From Ophiura sarsii (lineage: Eukaryota > Echinodermata > Ophiuroidea > Amphilepidida > Ophiuridae), in NCBI GenBank assembly GCA_035610835.1, contig CM069453.1:70620682-70684681 (forward strand): a stretch of DNA of 64,000 nucleotides, in the 5' to 3' direction. The notes under the pieces are model-generated. The model ran no database searches and was not told the origin of the DNA. It worked only from the letters and a program-made list of their open reading frames with translations. A program made the translations under genes and the position numbers. Below are positions 9,884-22,062 of this stretch, in pieces; positions within the stretch are counted from its first letter, which is position 1, and every line of letters starts with the position of its first letter.

Positions 9884-11983
9884 ATTATTATTATTATTAT
9901 TATTAAGGATACTTATAAAGCGCATTTCCCATGGACCAATGCGCTGTACATTAAAACACAATCTAAAATACAATATAGTTACAGCATGCAACAAAATAAT
10001 GACACATGATAAAATACATGACCTACTTATTACATCAGCAATTATGATAAAAACAGATATATATAAATATACAATTAAGAAACAAAAAAAAACAAAAATA
10101 TGCACAATGACTAGCAATTAATTTGGGAAAAGGTAGGTTTTTAAGAGCTTTTTAAAAGCTTTCACATTGGGTGCAACGCGTACATTATTTGGTAAGCTGT
10201 TCCACAACTTAGGACCATAAGCCGAAAAAGATCTATCCCCATAAGCTCTTTTTGTTTTGGGGATTTCTAGTCGGGAAAGATCCTTCATGGACCTAAGGCC
10301 AGTACGGTTACACCTGTATTTGTGCAGCCGATCCTGTAAATATGAAGGAGATGAGTCATGAAGACAGTTGTACACATGCACCAAGATCTTGAAATCTATC
10401 CTCTGCTGGACAGGCAACCAATGCAACTCGCGCAAGAGCGGCGCGGCACTAGTACGCTTACTAACTTGAAAAATTAGACGCGCCGCGCGATTTTGAAGAT
10501 TTTGGAGACGTTGCACTGCCTGTTTTGGAAGACCGCATAAAAGCGAGTTGCCATAGTCCAGTCGAGATAGGATCAGAGATCTTGCTGCATGTGCACAAGT
10601 AGTTTGGTCAATGAAACGACGTATTCTTGCAATGTTACGAATATGGAAATTTACACTCCGACATAAGGAACTTACATGGCTATTCATGGTGAGGCTATTG
10701 TCAAATACAATACCAAGGTTCTTAATTGAAGCAGAAGGCCTGACTACGGATCCACCAATCTCCAAGGTAAGATGGGATATACCAGCTGCACAACGAGGAG
10801 AGGAAATCAAGAAAAGCTCAGTTTTTGAGTCGTTCAGTTTTAACTTGTTCTTAAACATCCATGACCGAATCTCAGCGATGCATCTGTTGAGCCTCAGCTG
10901 TGCAGCAGCCATATCCTCATCAGACTTAGGATTAAAGCTAACGTAAAGCTGAGTATCATCAGCATATACATGATACGGAACCTGATGACGCCTGATGATT
11001 TCCGCAACTGGCTGAGCGTATGCCGTGAAAATTGGTGGACCAGCAACAGAACCCTGTGGAACACCATATTGCATTACACGATTATTTGAATACTCACCAA
11101 GGACACATACTTTACTAGAACGATTCCTTAAATAGCTTTCAAACCAACCCTGAGCTAACCCTGTGATACCAAACTCCCTCTGCATTCGCTGAACAAGGAT
11201 GTCATGGTCAATTGTATCAAATGCGGAGGAAAGGTCTAAAAGCACCAACATGATTGCATTACCTCTGTCCAGCTCATTCAGCATGTCATCTTTCACTCTG
11301 AGGAGGGCAGTCTCTGTGCTGTGATGTGATTTATAAGCACTCTGAAAGGTCTCCGTGAGGCTGTTCTCAAGCATGTGTTCGTTGAACCTCGACACTGCAG
11401 GATACTCTAAGATCTTACCAAGGGTGGGAAGGTTAGACACAGGACGGTAATTTTTAAGCAAGTCCGGGTCAAGAGTGGGCTTCTTGAGCAGGGGCGAGAT
11501 AACAGCCTCACGGAGAACAGGTGGAAAAATCCCAGTTCTAAATGAATTATTGACAATGGACATTATGATGGGTAAAAATACATTAATACACTGTTTTAAC
11601 AACCATGTTGGAATTGGATCTAGAGGAGATGTTTTATTAGGAAGTTTTGAAATCACTCTACGTATCTCCTCCTCACCAACACCAACAAACTTGTCAAGAG
11701 AGGGAACATGATATTGCACTTCATTAATATGATCAGCGTCATTACAACATGAACTAATACAGTTATCGTGGATATTCACAGAACCAGCCTGGTTATCCAT
11801 GTCAGATCTTATTTTACACACCTTATCACAAAAATATTTCGAAAATTGTTCACTAAGAGCGGAATGTGAGCCACAGGCAGGCATCTTACGGACAGATGCA
11901 TTCAAAAGAGAATTAATAGTACTGTACATTGATTTAGAATTGGCGTTAGCTAACGTGCTTTGAAAGTGTTCAGTCTTATTCAT
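9884..11983 (-). mobile_element. 5'-truncated L2-type LINE
   Basis: Minus-strand retrotransposon. Its 3' end, read on the minus strand, has the GCGCTTTATAAGTATCCTTA motif followed by (ATT)n at 9884-9906, typical of L2-clade tails. The reverse transcriptase frame occupies most of it; the endonuclease part is missing. The insertion is absent from unit 2, where the sequence skips from the equivalent of 9395 to that of 12105. Confidence 0.85.
10118..11983 (-). CDS. LINE reverse transcriptase (C-terminal 621 aa of ORF2)
   Basis: An uninterrupted 621-codon frame. Reverse transcriptase blocks are in order: NYRPVSNLPTLGKILE at about residue 178, LLDLSSAFDTIDHD at 248, YGVPQGSVAGPP at 306 and the catalytic YADDTQLY at 340. 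The thumb and a C-terminal region ending WNSLPNN...LKTYLFPN follow; this ending is common in L2/CR1-like ORF2 proteins. In the family this enzyme copies element RNA at a nicked chromosomal target. The N-terminal APE endonuclease expected before residue 1 is absent, so the ATG at 11983 is only the first methionine after truncation and the copy cannot be autonomous. The usual GP-L/LF of motif B' is AGPPIF here. Lack of stops argues for a fairly recent insertion. Confidence 0.9.
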   Translation of the reverse strand: MNKTEHFQSTLANANSKSMYSTINSLLNASVRKMPACGSHSALSEQFSKYFCDKVCKIRSDMDNQAGSVNIHDNCISSCCNDADHINEVQYHVPSLDKFVGVGEEEIRRVISKLPNKTSPLDPIPTWLLKQCINVFLPIIMSIVNNSFRTGIFPPVLREAVISPLLKKPTLDPDLLKNYRPVSNLPTLGKILEYPAVSRFNEHMLENSLTETFQSAYKSHHSTETALLRVKDDMLNELDRGNAIMLVLLDLSSAFDTIDHDILVQRMQREFGITGLAQGWFESYLRNRSSKVCVLGEYSNNRVMQYGVPQGSVAGPPIFTAYAQPVAEIIRRHQVPYHVYADDTQLYVSFNPKSDEDMAAAQLRLNRCIAEIRSWMFKNKLKLNDSKTELFLISSPRCAAGISHLTLEIGGSVVRPSASIKNLGIVFDNSLTMNSHVSSLCRSVNFHIRNIARIRRFIDQTTCAHAARSLILSRLDYGNSLLCGLPKQAVQRLQNLQNRAARLIFQVSKRTSAAPLLRELHWLPVQQRIDFKILVHVYNCLHDSSPSYLQDRLHKYRCNRTGLRSMKDLSRLEIPKTKRAYGDRSFSAYGPKLWNSLPNNVRVAPNVKAFKKLLKTYLFPN

Positions 11984-12149
11984 GAAAATGAAAAAAAAAA
12001 CTGTCTACGGATACGACCGACCCATTTTCTTAGAAATCGGTGAATTCACGTGCAAATGAATACCAACCCAATCCTTTTTTTGGCTTATCAACATACGGCA
12101 TTATTTTTACAGATATTTATGAAATGTTACGGTAATTTTGAAGGGGGAA

Positions 12150-12238
12150 AAAGATGATGAAGAAAAACGGCCGACCGACCGACCCAACCTGAGAGGTCCG
12201 TTTACGTAGAATAGGGTTTCTTTTTTCGTCGCCTTAGG
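12150..12238 (-). repeat. element F end (CGACGAAAAAAACCC... family), unit 1
   Basis: On the minus strand it reads CCTAAGGCGACGAAAAAAGA, then ACCCTATTCTACG, GGACCTCTCAGGTTGGG and GTCGG. Near-identical or related copies lie at 17918, 22560-22652, 30306/32182, 38920 and 41577. Confidence 0.75.
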
Positions 12239-14445
12239 TAAACATTATCCCTATTGTGTGATTACAACAATATTAATACACTATCACTAGGTGAGCTTTT
12301 AAACCCCGGTATATTCCACGTCACCAGATTAATGAATAAAGTATTTGCCAACAGAACTGCTTGAATTGGAGAAACAAGATTTTAAGCGTATAGCCTTTAA
12401 TAGTGTTTCCTCCAAAACTTTGTAACGCTATACCTTCAGCTGAATAAACAGGAAGGCTATTCTTAAAAATCTTTGAAATCACATATTTTATGCTGCATTA
12501 TTTTGCATTAGTAATTCATCTTCTGATTTTGACCGAATATATAATTTCCTCCTTAACAAATCACATTATTATGATAATGGCGTCGTGGTGAAAAACCTGC
12601 AGAGAAAACCACTAGACAATGCTAGAGTATACTTCATCACGATATGTGATTTAGGACAAAAAGAAATGCGATACTCCTCGCTTATAACTCAGATGCAACA
12701 TGTCTCACATGGTCAACAATGCATGGACAAGTTGAATATATCACCCGGTAACTATGGTGATGTGAACATTTGATTATTCATAAGACAATTTACTACATTC
12801 ATCTGACGCTTGGCTAGTGTTTAAATTTATTATTATTATGTCAGTTGTGAAGGTATTCCATCACTTTTTTTATCAGCGTATCATCCTCTCGTCTTTTAGT
12901 TAAAAACAATGAAAGACATGAAAGAAAGAATGAAGAGTAGATTTGGAGAAAAAGCCATCGTTAGTTTGTGAATCATACATAAAGTTGGTACCATCATGCT
13001 TGTGAGAAAGGGTGAACTTCAGGGTTGTGTAATGATGTACAGGTACAGGCCCGCAGCTAGCCCTTTTAGTTAGGGGGTTCGATTTTCAGTTTAAAGTATT
13101 GAATGTTCTGAATTGACTACTCAATGGTCGCGTTTAGTAGCGCAGGAGGGAGTTTGATCTCAAAAGTTGAAGAAATTTAACAAGAGGCCTATTTGAAGGC
13201 ATTTGGTGCACCATTTTAACATGGATTTACCCTTTTTGGATTCAATATATTTATTTCAAAAAGGAAAAATAGCTTTGATATCAATAATTATCTCATTTTT
13301 CAAACATATTCCTTGGCATCGGTTGGCTGACGAGGGGTTGGGGACAGGCGGGTTAACTAGGATTTTCATACTGGTGGGGGTGGAGGCAAGAAATGAAAGT
13401 AAACCGATATGATTTATCGAAGAAAGAAATGTGCGCGTAGCGCGTGAAAATTTTCGACATATTGGGAGGGAATCGTTTCCACATTGCTTAGTATTCAACG
13501 ATAACATTATCCATGTTATCTGCTTACTCAAAAATCCTCCAGACAGCCTTTATTTTAGGGCTGTATTCACTCCTGTTTCTATATGATTGGATTAGTGCAT
13601 CAATTGAAGCAGCAATAATGCAAGCCACAAGTTCTACTTATTGAATAACCACCATCCCAATTGATAGATTTTCCCGGTCAATTTAAAATGAAAATTATGT
13701 ATGCAGCTTGAATTTTCTTTTGTGGCAATTCTGTTAAGAAAACAATTTCCATTTTAGTAGAAAAAGTTGAAAAAGATGCTTCCCCTCCCCCGTGAACCAG
13801 CATGACACCTTGCACATGTTTAAATAATAATGTTTACATAACATATGTGATCAAAGTCACGTGTTGGTTCGGGGGGGGGGGGGGGGGTTGTTGCTATTGA
13901 GAAAAAACGATTTATCATTGTCTTCTATGGAAATAAATGTGATATTTGTTGACTTTTAAAAGTATGTCCCAAAATATCTAAGAACTAGAAAGAATGTGAA
14001 CTATTTCATATTCTATTCACATTTCAATACCGAGTCATGTTTTATTGACACTAAAAACTAATTTTCAAAATGAATTTTACAATTTTGATTAAGTTTTTGC
14101 AGGTGGACCATTTGCCCCATACCCCTTGAACCACTTGCCCCAACAAATAACTCAGCACTTTGTCGAGATGAAACATTGTTCAAACACGCCTGTGACGTAA
14201 TAAATCGTACGCCAAAATGTTTTAAAACATACCACCATTTTTCATAATAATCAATAACTCCAAAACAGTTCAGAAAAAAAGGCAAATCTAGTCAGCGAGT
14301 ACCTTTGAATTTGCAATTATTACAGCGTTCGGGTCCTACAAGTAGACGAGTGTCTTTAGATAAAATAAGCAAATGGTGTACTTTGTTATTTGCAAATTCA
14401 TAAACTAATAACTCCACCAAATGAATACCCGTGATAATGATTTAA

Positions 14446-14812
14446 AGGGACATTAAGTGGTGTTGAACATTTTAAATGTTTAAAAATTTACTTCAGAATT
14501 CAAGATGAACATTAAAAATTGCCATTATTGTTGTTTCTACTAACAAAAACACAGCAAAATTTGATTAAAACAGTATCATCGCTATTTATTGAAAAACGCG
14601 ATATGTATCACGCGTACTGCAGGGGGATACTGTCGGACGTAAAATGCTCGTTGCGGCTCTACGAGCATTTTTGAATCGACGTTTTCTTGTACAAAGAGGG
14701 CTGATTTTTCTTAATCCTTATAGGTGTTTAGTTCACAATATTATAAAAATATACTAATCCCAGTTTTTATCATAATTGATAGCGCAGCCGCCAACACATC
14801 TCTAGTGCCCCT
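14446..14812. mobile_element. TTAA-flanked MITE, unit 2 copy
   Basis: Same element and position as 5613-6009 in unit 1, with TTAA on both sides, so the insertion predates the duplication of the unit. Confidence 0.8.
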
Positions 14813-14953
14813 TTAAGTTGAAGCATTCTTTAAATGATAATATTGATCGCAAATCCAAACCACCAATGTCCCAAGTTAGCAACATGCGCCATTTGACGGT
14901 TATTACAACCACAATCTATGGTTTTAATCATATTTTGGAAAGTCCCTGAGCAC

Positions 14954-15707
14954 TAGGGCGGGGAGTAAATAGGGAAGGTATTTTGTTCAAATCGGCCATG
15001 GTCAAAATGTATTCCACTTCACCCCACATGATCAAATATGCACTTTAAAAAGATTTCGGAGGGGGTCTTCAGACCCCACCACTTACCCTTAACCCCCTAT
15101 AGGGGAATACAAGGTAAAGTTGCCAAATTGGTGTAGCAAAATCATGTTTCGACCTAGAACAAATTGATACATATTTATAATTTGCATAAACTTAAAAGGC
15201 CGCTAATTTGTTTTGGACTTATTCCTTATCTAGATAGTTGTTATGGCACTTTAAATAACTTCAGCATATATGTTATGAATGTATAAAGTCTCAATGGACA
15301 TACAGAAACATATCTGCCCTTTTATGTGTATCTTAAATTGCGTAAATAAAAAATGGCCGCCAAAATTATTAAATTAGCGGCAGTTTTAAGTTTATGCAAA
15401 TTAGGCATATTTCTACCACTCTGATATTTTCGGACTTTTAGTATGTAATTATGGGGACCTTATAGAAATGCATTGTGCTGACAAAATTATGTTTTAATTT
15501 GTTTTAGGTCGAAATATAATTTTGCTACACCAATTTGGCAACTTTACCATGTATTCCCTTATAGGGGGATTAAGGGTAGTGGTGGGGTCTGAAGACCCCC
15601 TCCGAATTTGTTTTATAGTGCATATTTAATCATGCGGGGTCAAGTGGAATACATTTTGACCATGGCCGATTTGAACAAAATATCTTCCCTCCCTATTTGC
15701 GCCCCTA
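14954..15707. mobile_element. hAT-like foldback MITE, unit 2 copy
   Basis: Same element as 6151-6923, here with a perfect 8 bp duplication CTGAGCAC at 14946-14953 and 15708-15715. Confidence 0.85.
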
Positions 15708-17917
15708 CTGAGCACACTACAATATAGCACCCATCGAATGCAATTGCACTTGTAGCATCTTAAGATGACTGTCCTGCATGTATATATTTTCTGTTGCATA
15801 TCTATCAATCATATAAAGTCCATTAAACAGATCTAAACCCATCTTCATAAATCGCCCATACTATCTGTGAAGTTTCAATCAGTCACTTAAGGAGGTGGCT
15901 TCAAAGATCTGGAGAATATCGTACGTGTAAATACCCTAAAGTTGCAACTGTTTGGAATGAAAAAGGTACGGATATATGTCAAGTTTCAACATAAGAAAGC
16001 AGTATGGCCTTACAAATACAAAATCCTTCATTTCGTCCAGTTGCCCCATAGGACCAGTTGCCCCATATTCCCCTATATTGCTTTTTTGTATTTATTATTA
16101 AAGTTTATGTATCAGATTAACCTCTCATAACTATTTTGGTTAATTTATGACTACTTTTAAAAAGCATATAGCTTTCCCGTTCAAATCCATAGAGGTCCTT
16201 TATATTACCTTAAAATATTTGTCATTATTCAAACGAGACCCGTCATATCACAGGGAAAATATAAAAATATAAAAACGATCTTAAAACAATGCCAAGGATA
16301 TAAAAAATATCAACATCTCTAAAATTTAAATATATTAAGCCATCAAAAACATATCAACATTATGGACTATTTTGATAATGCTGCCCAACCAATGAATCCT
16401 TCCGACTTATTTCTCTTTCTGAGGACTATGAAACCTTATTAAAGCAATGACCCCTGACCCCTGTAACAAACCTGTTAAATCAAGCAATTCTAACTACAGA
16501 CAGCCTGCCAGCAATACAAAATATGCTCAGAAAAAATCTCAACGGCATTTTTTGTTAGAGCAATTCCAACCGTATGGAATCATAAATATGTATGACACTG
16601 CATAGGATGTGGGGTGTTGGCAAATTCTATATCTTGATTTAGTGTGAAATTTTGCCCAAAAACTGCCATTTTATTCCATTTTTTACCACAATATTGTTTT
16701 TCAGGATATTTCTATTTTTAAACATGTTATTTCATCATGACTGGTGCCAAATGAAAGATGAGGATGAAAGCTTTAATATGATACAAATATATGCGAGTAT
16801 AAATCACGAATATCAGAATTGTGATTGAAATAACATCAATTTTTAGCATTTTTTGATCAAAGTTCGAAATAGTTATTTAATTAGGTATTAATTTAAGATT
16901 CAAACCGAAATAGCATCTGTCCCATATGTTCTAAAAAACTGCACATATAACATTTAAATAATATAGAGGAAAAACAAAAAATGCTTTGATAATCCAAATT
17001 GTATTTTTACCAATTTTATTCTACAAAGCAACAGAGCAAGAATGCCCTATTTCAGTGTTATACATAGATACCTATATAGGATATAAACAAGCACATTATA
17101 GGGGACTGGTTTAATGAACCCGCGCAGGACTTGTGTGAATTACCGTGCATGACTGCACCTTTTATGGCATAATGTCCAGCTGACGTGGTAAATTCAAATG
17201 CGTGTTCCCTGAGTTTCATGCCTGGTGAATCATTTGTTTACATACAGACGAAGCTATTAAAGAGTATGTACAAAGTGTATACACACTGATTAAATACAGA
17301 AATGAGGAATACACAGATGAGGTTATTTTACCAAATTGATTATATAAATATTCATCACCAAACTTGACTTTATTGGGAATATAGGCTGTTGTCATTGTCA
17401 TTTATGTCAATTTGCGGGGCATCGTTGGTCGGTTTCACTGTAAAACGGTAATTTTCGCCTCGTTTAAGATCAAAATTATTGTTTCTTGTAAAAGATTCAA
17501 TTTTTCAATGATTGGTGTCAAATGGAAGGCGATGTCCGCTTTTATATGATACCAATATAAACTAAATAGAAACCAGGAATAAAAAATGGAGTGAAAACAA
17601 GTTCTTAGAGATTTAAATTAAAATAGCATTTGTTCCATATTTTCTACAAATGAATGATATTACACCTGAATTATATATGCATTGTTTTAATTATCATAAT
17701 TTTTATTAATTTTATAACATTTACACATTAAAGTGTAGATGCCAAAAACCTATACTTTAAGCATTTTAACTACAATAAGAAAACAAATTATTATGCTAAT
17801 TGAAACGTATTTACTATATTTCAAACAGAAATAGCATTTGTTCCACATTTTCTACAAAACGGCTACAAAAACATCTCAATTATGTAGAGAAAAACTTCGG
17901 CCTACACCAATTTGCAG

Positions 17918-17990
17918 TTTAGGCGACGAAAAAAACCCTGTTCTACGGGCATACGGACCTCTCAGGTAGGGTAGGTCGTCAGGTTTTTTC
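17918..17990 (+). repeat. element F end, inside the 4.9 kb element
   Basis: TTAGGCGACGAAAAAAACCC then GTTCTACGGGC, ACGGACCTCTCAGGTAGGG and GTCG: the same family as 12150-12238, here on the plus strand. Confidence 0.7.
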
Positions 17991-18829
17991 TTACGGGAGC
18001 CGCCGAATCAGGAATTTTAGAGCGGGGGGGGGGGGGGGGGGGGAGTACTGTAGAGGCAGACAATTTTGAGGGGCGGGGGTTGACATGGTGTCCCGAAACT
18101 GAGTAAATAAATCGAGCTCCAATACTGTTTATTTTGTTTAATTTCACAACATTTCATACTCATTAAAATATCAAATATCAATCAAAATAAAATTGGTCGT
18201 TCGTCATTTCTACTCGTTTTAGATCGGAATATTGTTTTGAAGAATATCGCTTTTATATTATAAATTTTATTTAATTAGGACTGGTGTCAAACCGAAGGCG
18301 ATGATATCAGCTATGTTTATAATACCTATCCGAATATGATTTTAAAAACTCAGTGCACATCAAGGTCAGTAGTGTAGCCATGCGAGGGCAAGGGGGTGGG
18401 GGAAGAGTGCCCTCAACCCCCTGAAAAAGGGGTTGATCTGGAAAATCAGGAAGGCAAAGGAAAATCGGGAAGGCAAAGGAAAGGAATGAAAGGGAGAAGA
18501 GGAGATAAAAAGGAAAGGAAAGGGAAAAGGGAAACAAAACGGACAGAAAGGAGAAAGGAAGACAGGCAAACTTTAGCCCACATGTGAAAAACTATCAACC
18601 CTTCATGGATTGGATGATGAGATATTTTTGTAGGGTAGGGTCTGAAGAGACGGTATGTTTGTTAGGCCATATAAAAAGGCTTTTGTTTGCCTAAACAAGG
18701 GGGAAGGGGGTATCGCTCTGTAACTTAAAAGATCTTTACAGTTTACGATTTATGATAAAAAATGTAATCTGCTTCCAGAGTAAAATCAAGGATAGCGGGA
18801 GTTCACTCGGAATTAAAGTTATTGTCTTA

Positions 18830-19555
18830 GGTATCATAATTATGCAATAACACAAATCGGGATTTACCTGTTGTTATGTTATGCAATCCTCTTAGCACGT
18901 GTTTCCTGCCAATCACAGAAAATAATAACTGAGTCAATTGACTCATTTTGATGAGTCTTATGTTTTTCCGTGTACTGAGACACTTCAACGATTTACTGTG
19001 TGAAATGACTCAACACTAATGAGTCAATTGACTCAGAAATGCTTTAAATGAGTCATATGATGCACCAGCAATGAGTCAAATGACTCATTAATGCTTTAAA
19101 TGAGTCATATGATACACTAGTAATGAGTCAAGTGAAACATGCATTGATCACCTGACTCATTTGAATGAATCAAGTTATACTCAGTGGTGGATCAAATTGA
19201 GTCATTTGATGCATTTATTCGAGTCCCTTGACTCACTAGTATGAGTCATTGGTTTGTCCGTGTACTGAAACACTGTGATATTTTATTGAGTCAGTTGACT
19301 CGGTGGATGAGTCACTTAACTCATCCACCGAGTCATATGACTTGGTGGATGAGTCGCATGACTCGGCTGATATGGCAGGGTCCAAAGTGTACTGACTCTA
19401 ATCTCTAATGCGTCATAGCTGTAATGTAGAATTCCAAAAGTGAATTATTTGAAAGACAAAGGTTCATACTTTATAATAATAGAATCACTCATGCGTATCA
19501 TAACAAGATCATTTTCATTACATATTGACCAACCCTCGTATATATCTACAAGACC
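18830..19555 (+). repeat. repeat related to the right end of 30488-31853
   Basis: Matches 31560-31858: GGGATTTACCTG, TGTTATGCAATC, then AAGTGTACT, TTGAAAGACAAAGGTTCATACTTT and CCCTCGTA. The left end of that element is not recognisable here. The TGAGTCA cluster splits this copy and is absent from the other. Confidence 0.7.
18930..19375. repeat. TGAGTCA/TGACTCA cluster
   Basis: Sixteen exact TGAGTCA or TGACTCA heptamers fall between 18930 and 19315, plus about six one-mismatch copies up to 19365. Many are paired head-to-head, such as TGAGTCAATTGACTCA at 18930-18945 and 19020-19035. TGAGTCA is the AP-1/bZIP consensus. A spacer with CCGTGTACTGARACACT occurs twice, at about 18969 and 19258. Regulatory function is unproven. 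Confidence 0.8.
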
Positions 19556-19899
19556 AGGAAGTGCTATTTTCTTTTAGTATTAGGGTCGGTTAGGGTTAGA
19601 GATAGGTTTAGGATTGGAATTAGGGTTATGGTTTGGTTTAGGCTTTAGGTCAGGGTTCAGGTTCAAATCAAGGGGTGACTTGCTAGGTTACGAACACATT
19701 TTCAAACGCGATTTACTCAAAATGCGATGAATTATATGATATCTGAAATGATTGCCTTTCATTTGGTACCAGCCATGCAGTATTGCGGTATTGCGGTAAT
19801 CGATTTTACGTCGACACAAATTAAGAAGAAGAAAAATGGCCATTACAAGAAATTCTAGCAATTAGAAGTATTAAGCTCACTTCAGTTTTCTCAGACATG

Positions 19900-20499
19900 T
19901 ACAGGGTGTCTCAGATTGATCTATACCGAGGTAATACTTTTTTTTGGTATAAACTTTATTGATATAGTCCAAACTGTTTTCATATATATCTTGCTCCATC
20001 TTTCTTAGGAATTTTAGATTTTGAAAATCGGACATTTTTGATGGAAGATGGACTTTTTGGTAATGATAATAGAATTCAAGTTTTTGTCGAAATGATTCAA
20101 TTATTGCACCCTCCTCTTATTTGAATTAGCTTTTGATAACAATCGATTGTTGCGTGCATAGAAACAAAGCCTCGATTGAATAGGGCAGGATTTGTTAAGC
20201 TTGAGTGGTTTTAACCTTCCTTTCCTATGTAATGAGGTGTGGGTTCATTGTTTGAAATGCTGGTAGTGCTAGGGAGAATAGCTGCAAAGATGAATTTATG
20301 TGAGCCAAAATATGAAAATACGTTTTTCATTAATTTTCGATTATGTATTGCCTCAACGGAACAAAAGAGAAATTAACAGAATAAGTAGGAAACATTTCCA
20401 CCATCATATCGCAAGTGTTTAAATTTAAAACACTATTTTTTTAATTATTTTTTTATATATTTTTGAAACCCGGTATGGATCATTCTGATACACCCTGTA
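19900..20499. mobile_element. mariner-like MITE nested in the 4.9 kb element
   Basis: The left end TACAGGGTGTCTCAGATTGA continues to TATACCGAGGT. The right end is the inverse of TACAGGGTGTATCAGAATGA then TACCGGGT. Same terminal family as 62865-63697. Confidence 0.8.
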
Positions 20500-21979
20500 T
20501 TATTCACATTGGCTAAATGCTATACTAGCAATTTAAGATTTAGTTAAAATTGTAAAACACTTAGAGTATTTTACTTTTAAAATGTTGTTAAATGTTATCT
20601 ATATTCGGACATTTAGTATCATTCATATAAAAGCTGACATCGTCACTTATAGTTGATGTAAAACTTAAATGAATTAGCTTTTTTGAATTTGAGTCCAAAA
20701 ATGCTAAATATTGATGTTTTCACCCATTTTGTGTTATTATTGATTTATATTCGCTTATATTGTAACATATAATAGCTGATACCATTACCTTTCATTTGAC
20801 ACCAGTTATGATGTAATGGGATCATTAATGATGGATATATCCTTAAAAACAGTATTTTGATGAAAAACGTGTAAACATAACTGTTTAGGGAAAAAATTGC
20901 CATAGCGATAAATTGGGATAAACAAGCAACTCTGTTTCTTCTTTAAATTATTTATGTATACTAGGAGCAGTTTTGTAATAAATATTGGAAACTTGTGGTT
21001 TTATTTTTAATCTCAAAATAACATTTAACCAATTACATTTTTTGAATTTTAGTCTAAAAATGCTGAAAATTTATGTTTTTTTCACTCGTTGTTTTATTAT
21101 TCTTGATTTATATTCGCTTATACTGATATCATATAAAAGCTGATATTGTCATCTTTTATTTGACACCAGTCATGACGGAATCGGACCTTTAATAATGGAG
21201 ATATTTTTAAAAGCAATAATTTGGTCGAAAACGTGTAATAAACGCGGTTTTTGGGCAAAATTAAACACTTGACTTCAATCTTGAATTTGCCAACACCCCA
21301 TGCCCTGTGAGGTACATCCTGGTGATTTTATTACACATGGTTGGCATTGCTCTAACAAAAAATGCCGTTGAAATTTTTTCTGAGCATATTTTTTATTGCT
21401 GGCAGGCTGTCTGCTAGAACATCTTGTGTTGAATCATAAGCACATTACCTTTATCGATCACTTAGCAAATTGGTTGCCAAATATAATGCATACGTCTGTA
21501 TTATAATGATATGATAATAATTCATCAATCGTAACCTGAAAACGACGCGACAACAATATGAACGTGGACACGAAATGTCGTTTATTTACTTAATAGTCCT
21601 CAATTCAAAGAAAGAGATAATATGAGATACAAATTTATAAGTCATTGAGGAGGGTGAGGTAAAAATAGCTCTACTGTATCAAGGCAACAATACGAGATTT
21701 ATACAAGGTATTTATGAAGAAAAAACCCAGTAGATACGTCAACTTATAAATATGCAGATTGATGGGGCTACACAGAAGCATTATTGTACGCGTATTACAT
21801 CCTCAATTTTGAACAATAATGTGGTGTTCTCTTAACACTTTCCACGCGGCTTTTAATTTTACCATTATATATACAAACAGATTTTTCAGAAATCTTTCTC
21901 AACTTTCAAAGTCTTATCTAAAGAATTACTGAACTAATACCATAATTCAATCAGTTCCAAATTACCATAGGCCTATACG

Positions 21980-22062
21980 ACTAAGTATTATAGACTAAGT
22001 ATAGACTAAGTATAGACTAAGTATAGACTAAGTATAGACTAAGTATAGACTAAGTATACTTT
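21980..22062. repeat. 11 bp minisatellite (TATAGACTAAG)n
   Basis: About seven tandem copies in unit 2 just after the TTAACACTTTCC end. Unit 1 has no counterpart at the homologous place. Confidence 0.9.

Larger units (their letters stand above)
2450..12548 (+). repeat. large composite tandem repeat, unit 1
   Basis: Sequence from about 2450, with an anchor at 2498 (CTCCTTAACAAATCACATTA), reappears at 12549 and 23487 in the same orientation and with very high similarity by eye. Order in the unit: a poly(G)-bearing leader, the GGGGCAACTGGTCC transposon, repeat G, a Helitron, an L2 LINE, an element-F end and a 310 bp linker leading into the next anchor. Helitron, LINE and Penelope-like fragment are private to this unit. 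Unit 2 lacks about 1.3 kb found here (3987-5305). Unit 1 lacks about 180 bp that unit 2 keeps (14100-14282). Confidence 0.9.
13987..16080 (+). mobile_element. E1 transposon, unit 2 copy, left end deleted
   Basis: The right end GTTGCCCCATATTCCCCTA is present at about 16080. On the left the sequence jumps from AGTATGT straight to CCCAAAATATCTAAG, losing the left inverted repeat. It retains an internal block at 14100-14282 (TGCCCCATACCCCTTGAACC) missing from unit 1 but present reversed near 27690-27860. Confidence 0.7.
16497..21413. mobile_element. 4.9 kb foldback DNA element without coding capacity
   Basis: Starts CAGACAGCCTGCCAGCAATA and ends with its inverse. The terminal repeats align over about 130 bp and continue imperfectly for some 400 bp. 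The flank is CTA at 16494-16496 and 21414-21416; unit 1 at 7710-7712 has a single CTA, so the empty site is in the same window. Inner blocks containing a TGACTGGTGTCAAATGAAAG-like motif recur, forward in the left half (16740, 17512, 18285) and reversed in the right half (19760, 20785, 21160). It holds a nested mariner-like MITE and a TGAGTCA cluster. No transposase-like ORF. A 3 bp duplication would suit PIF/Harbinger or CACTA-type elements. Confidence 0.85.
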
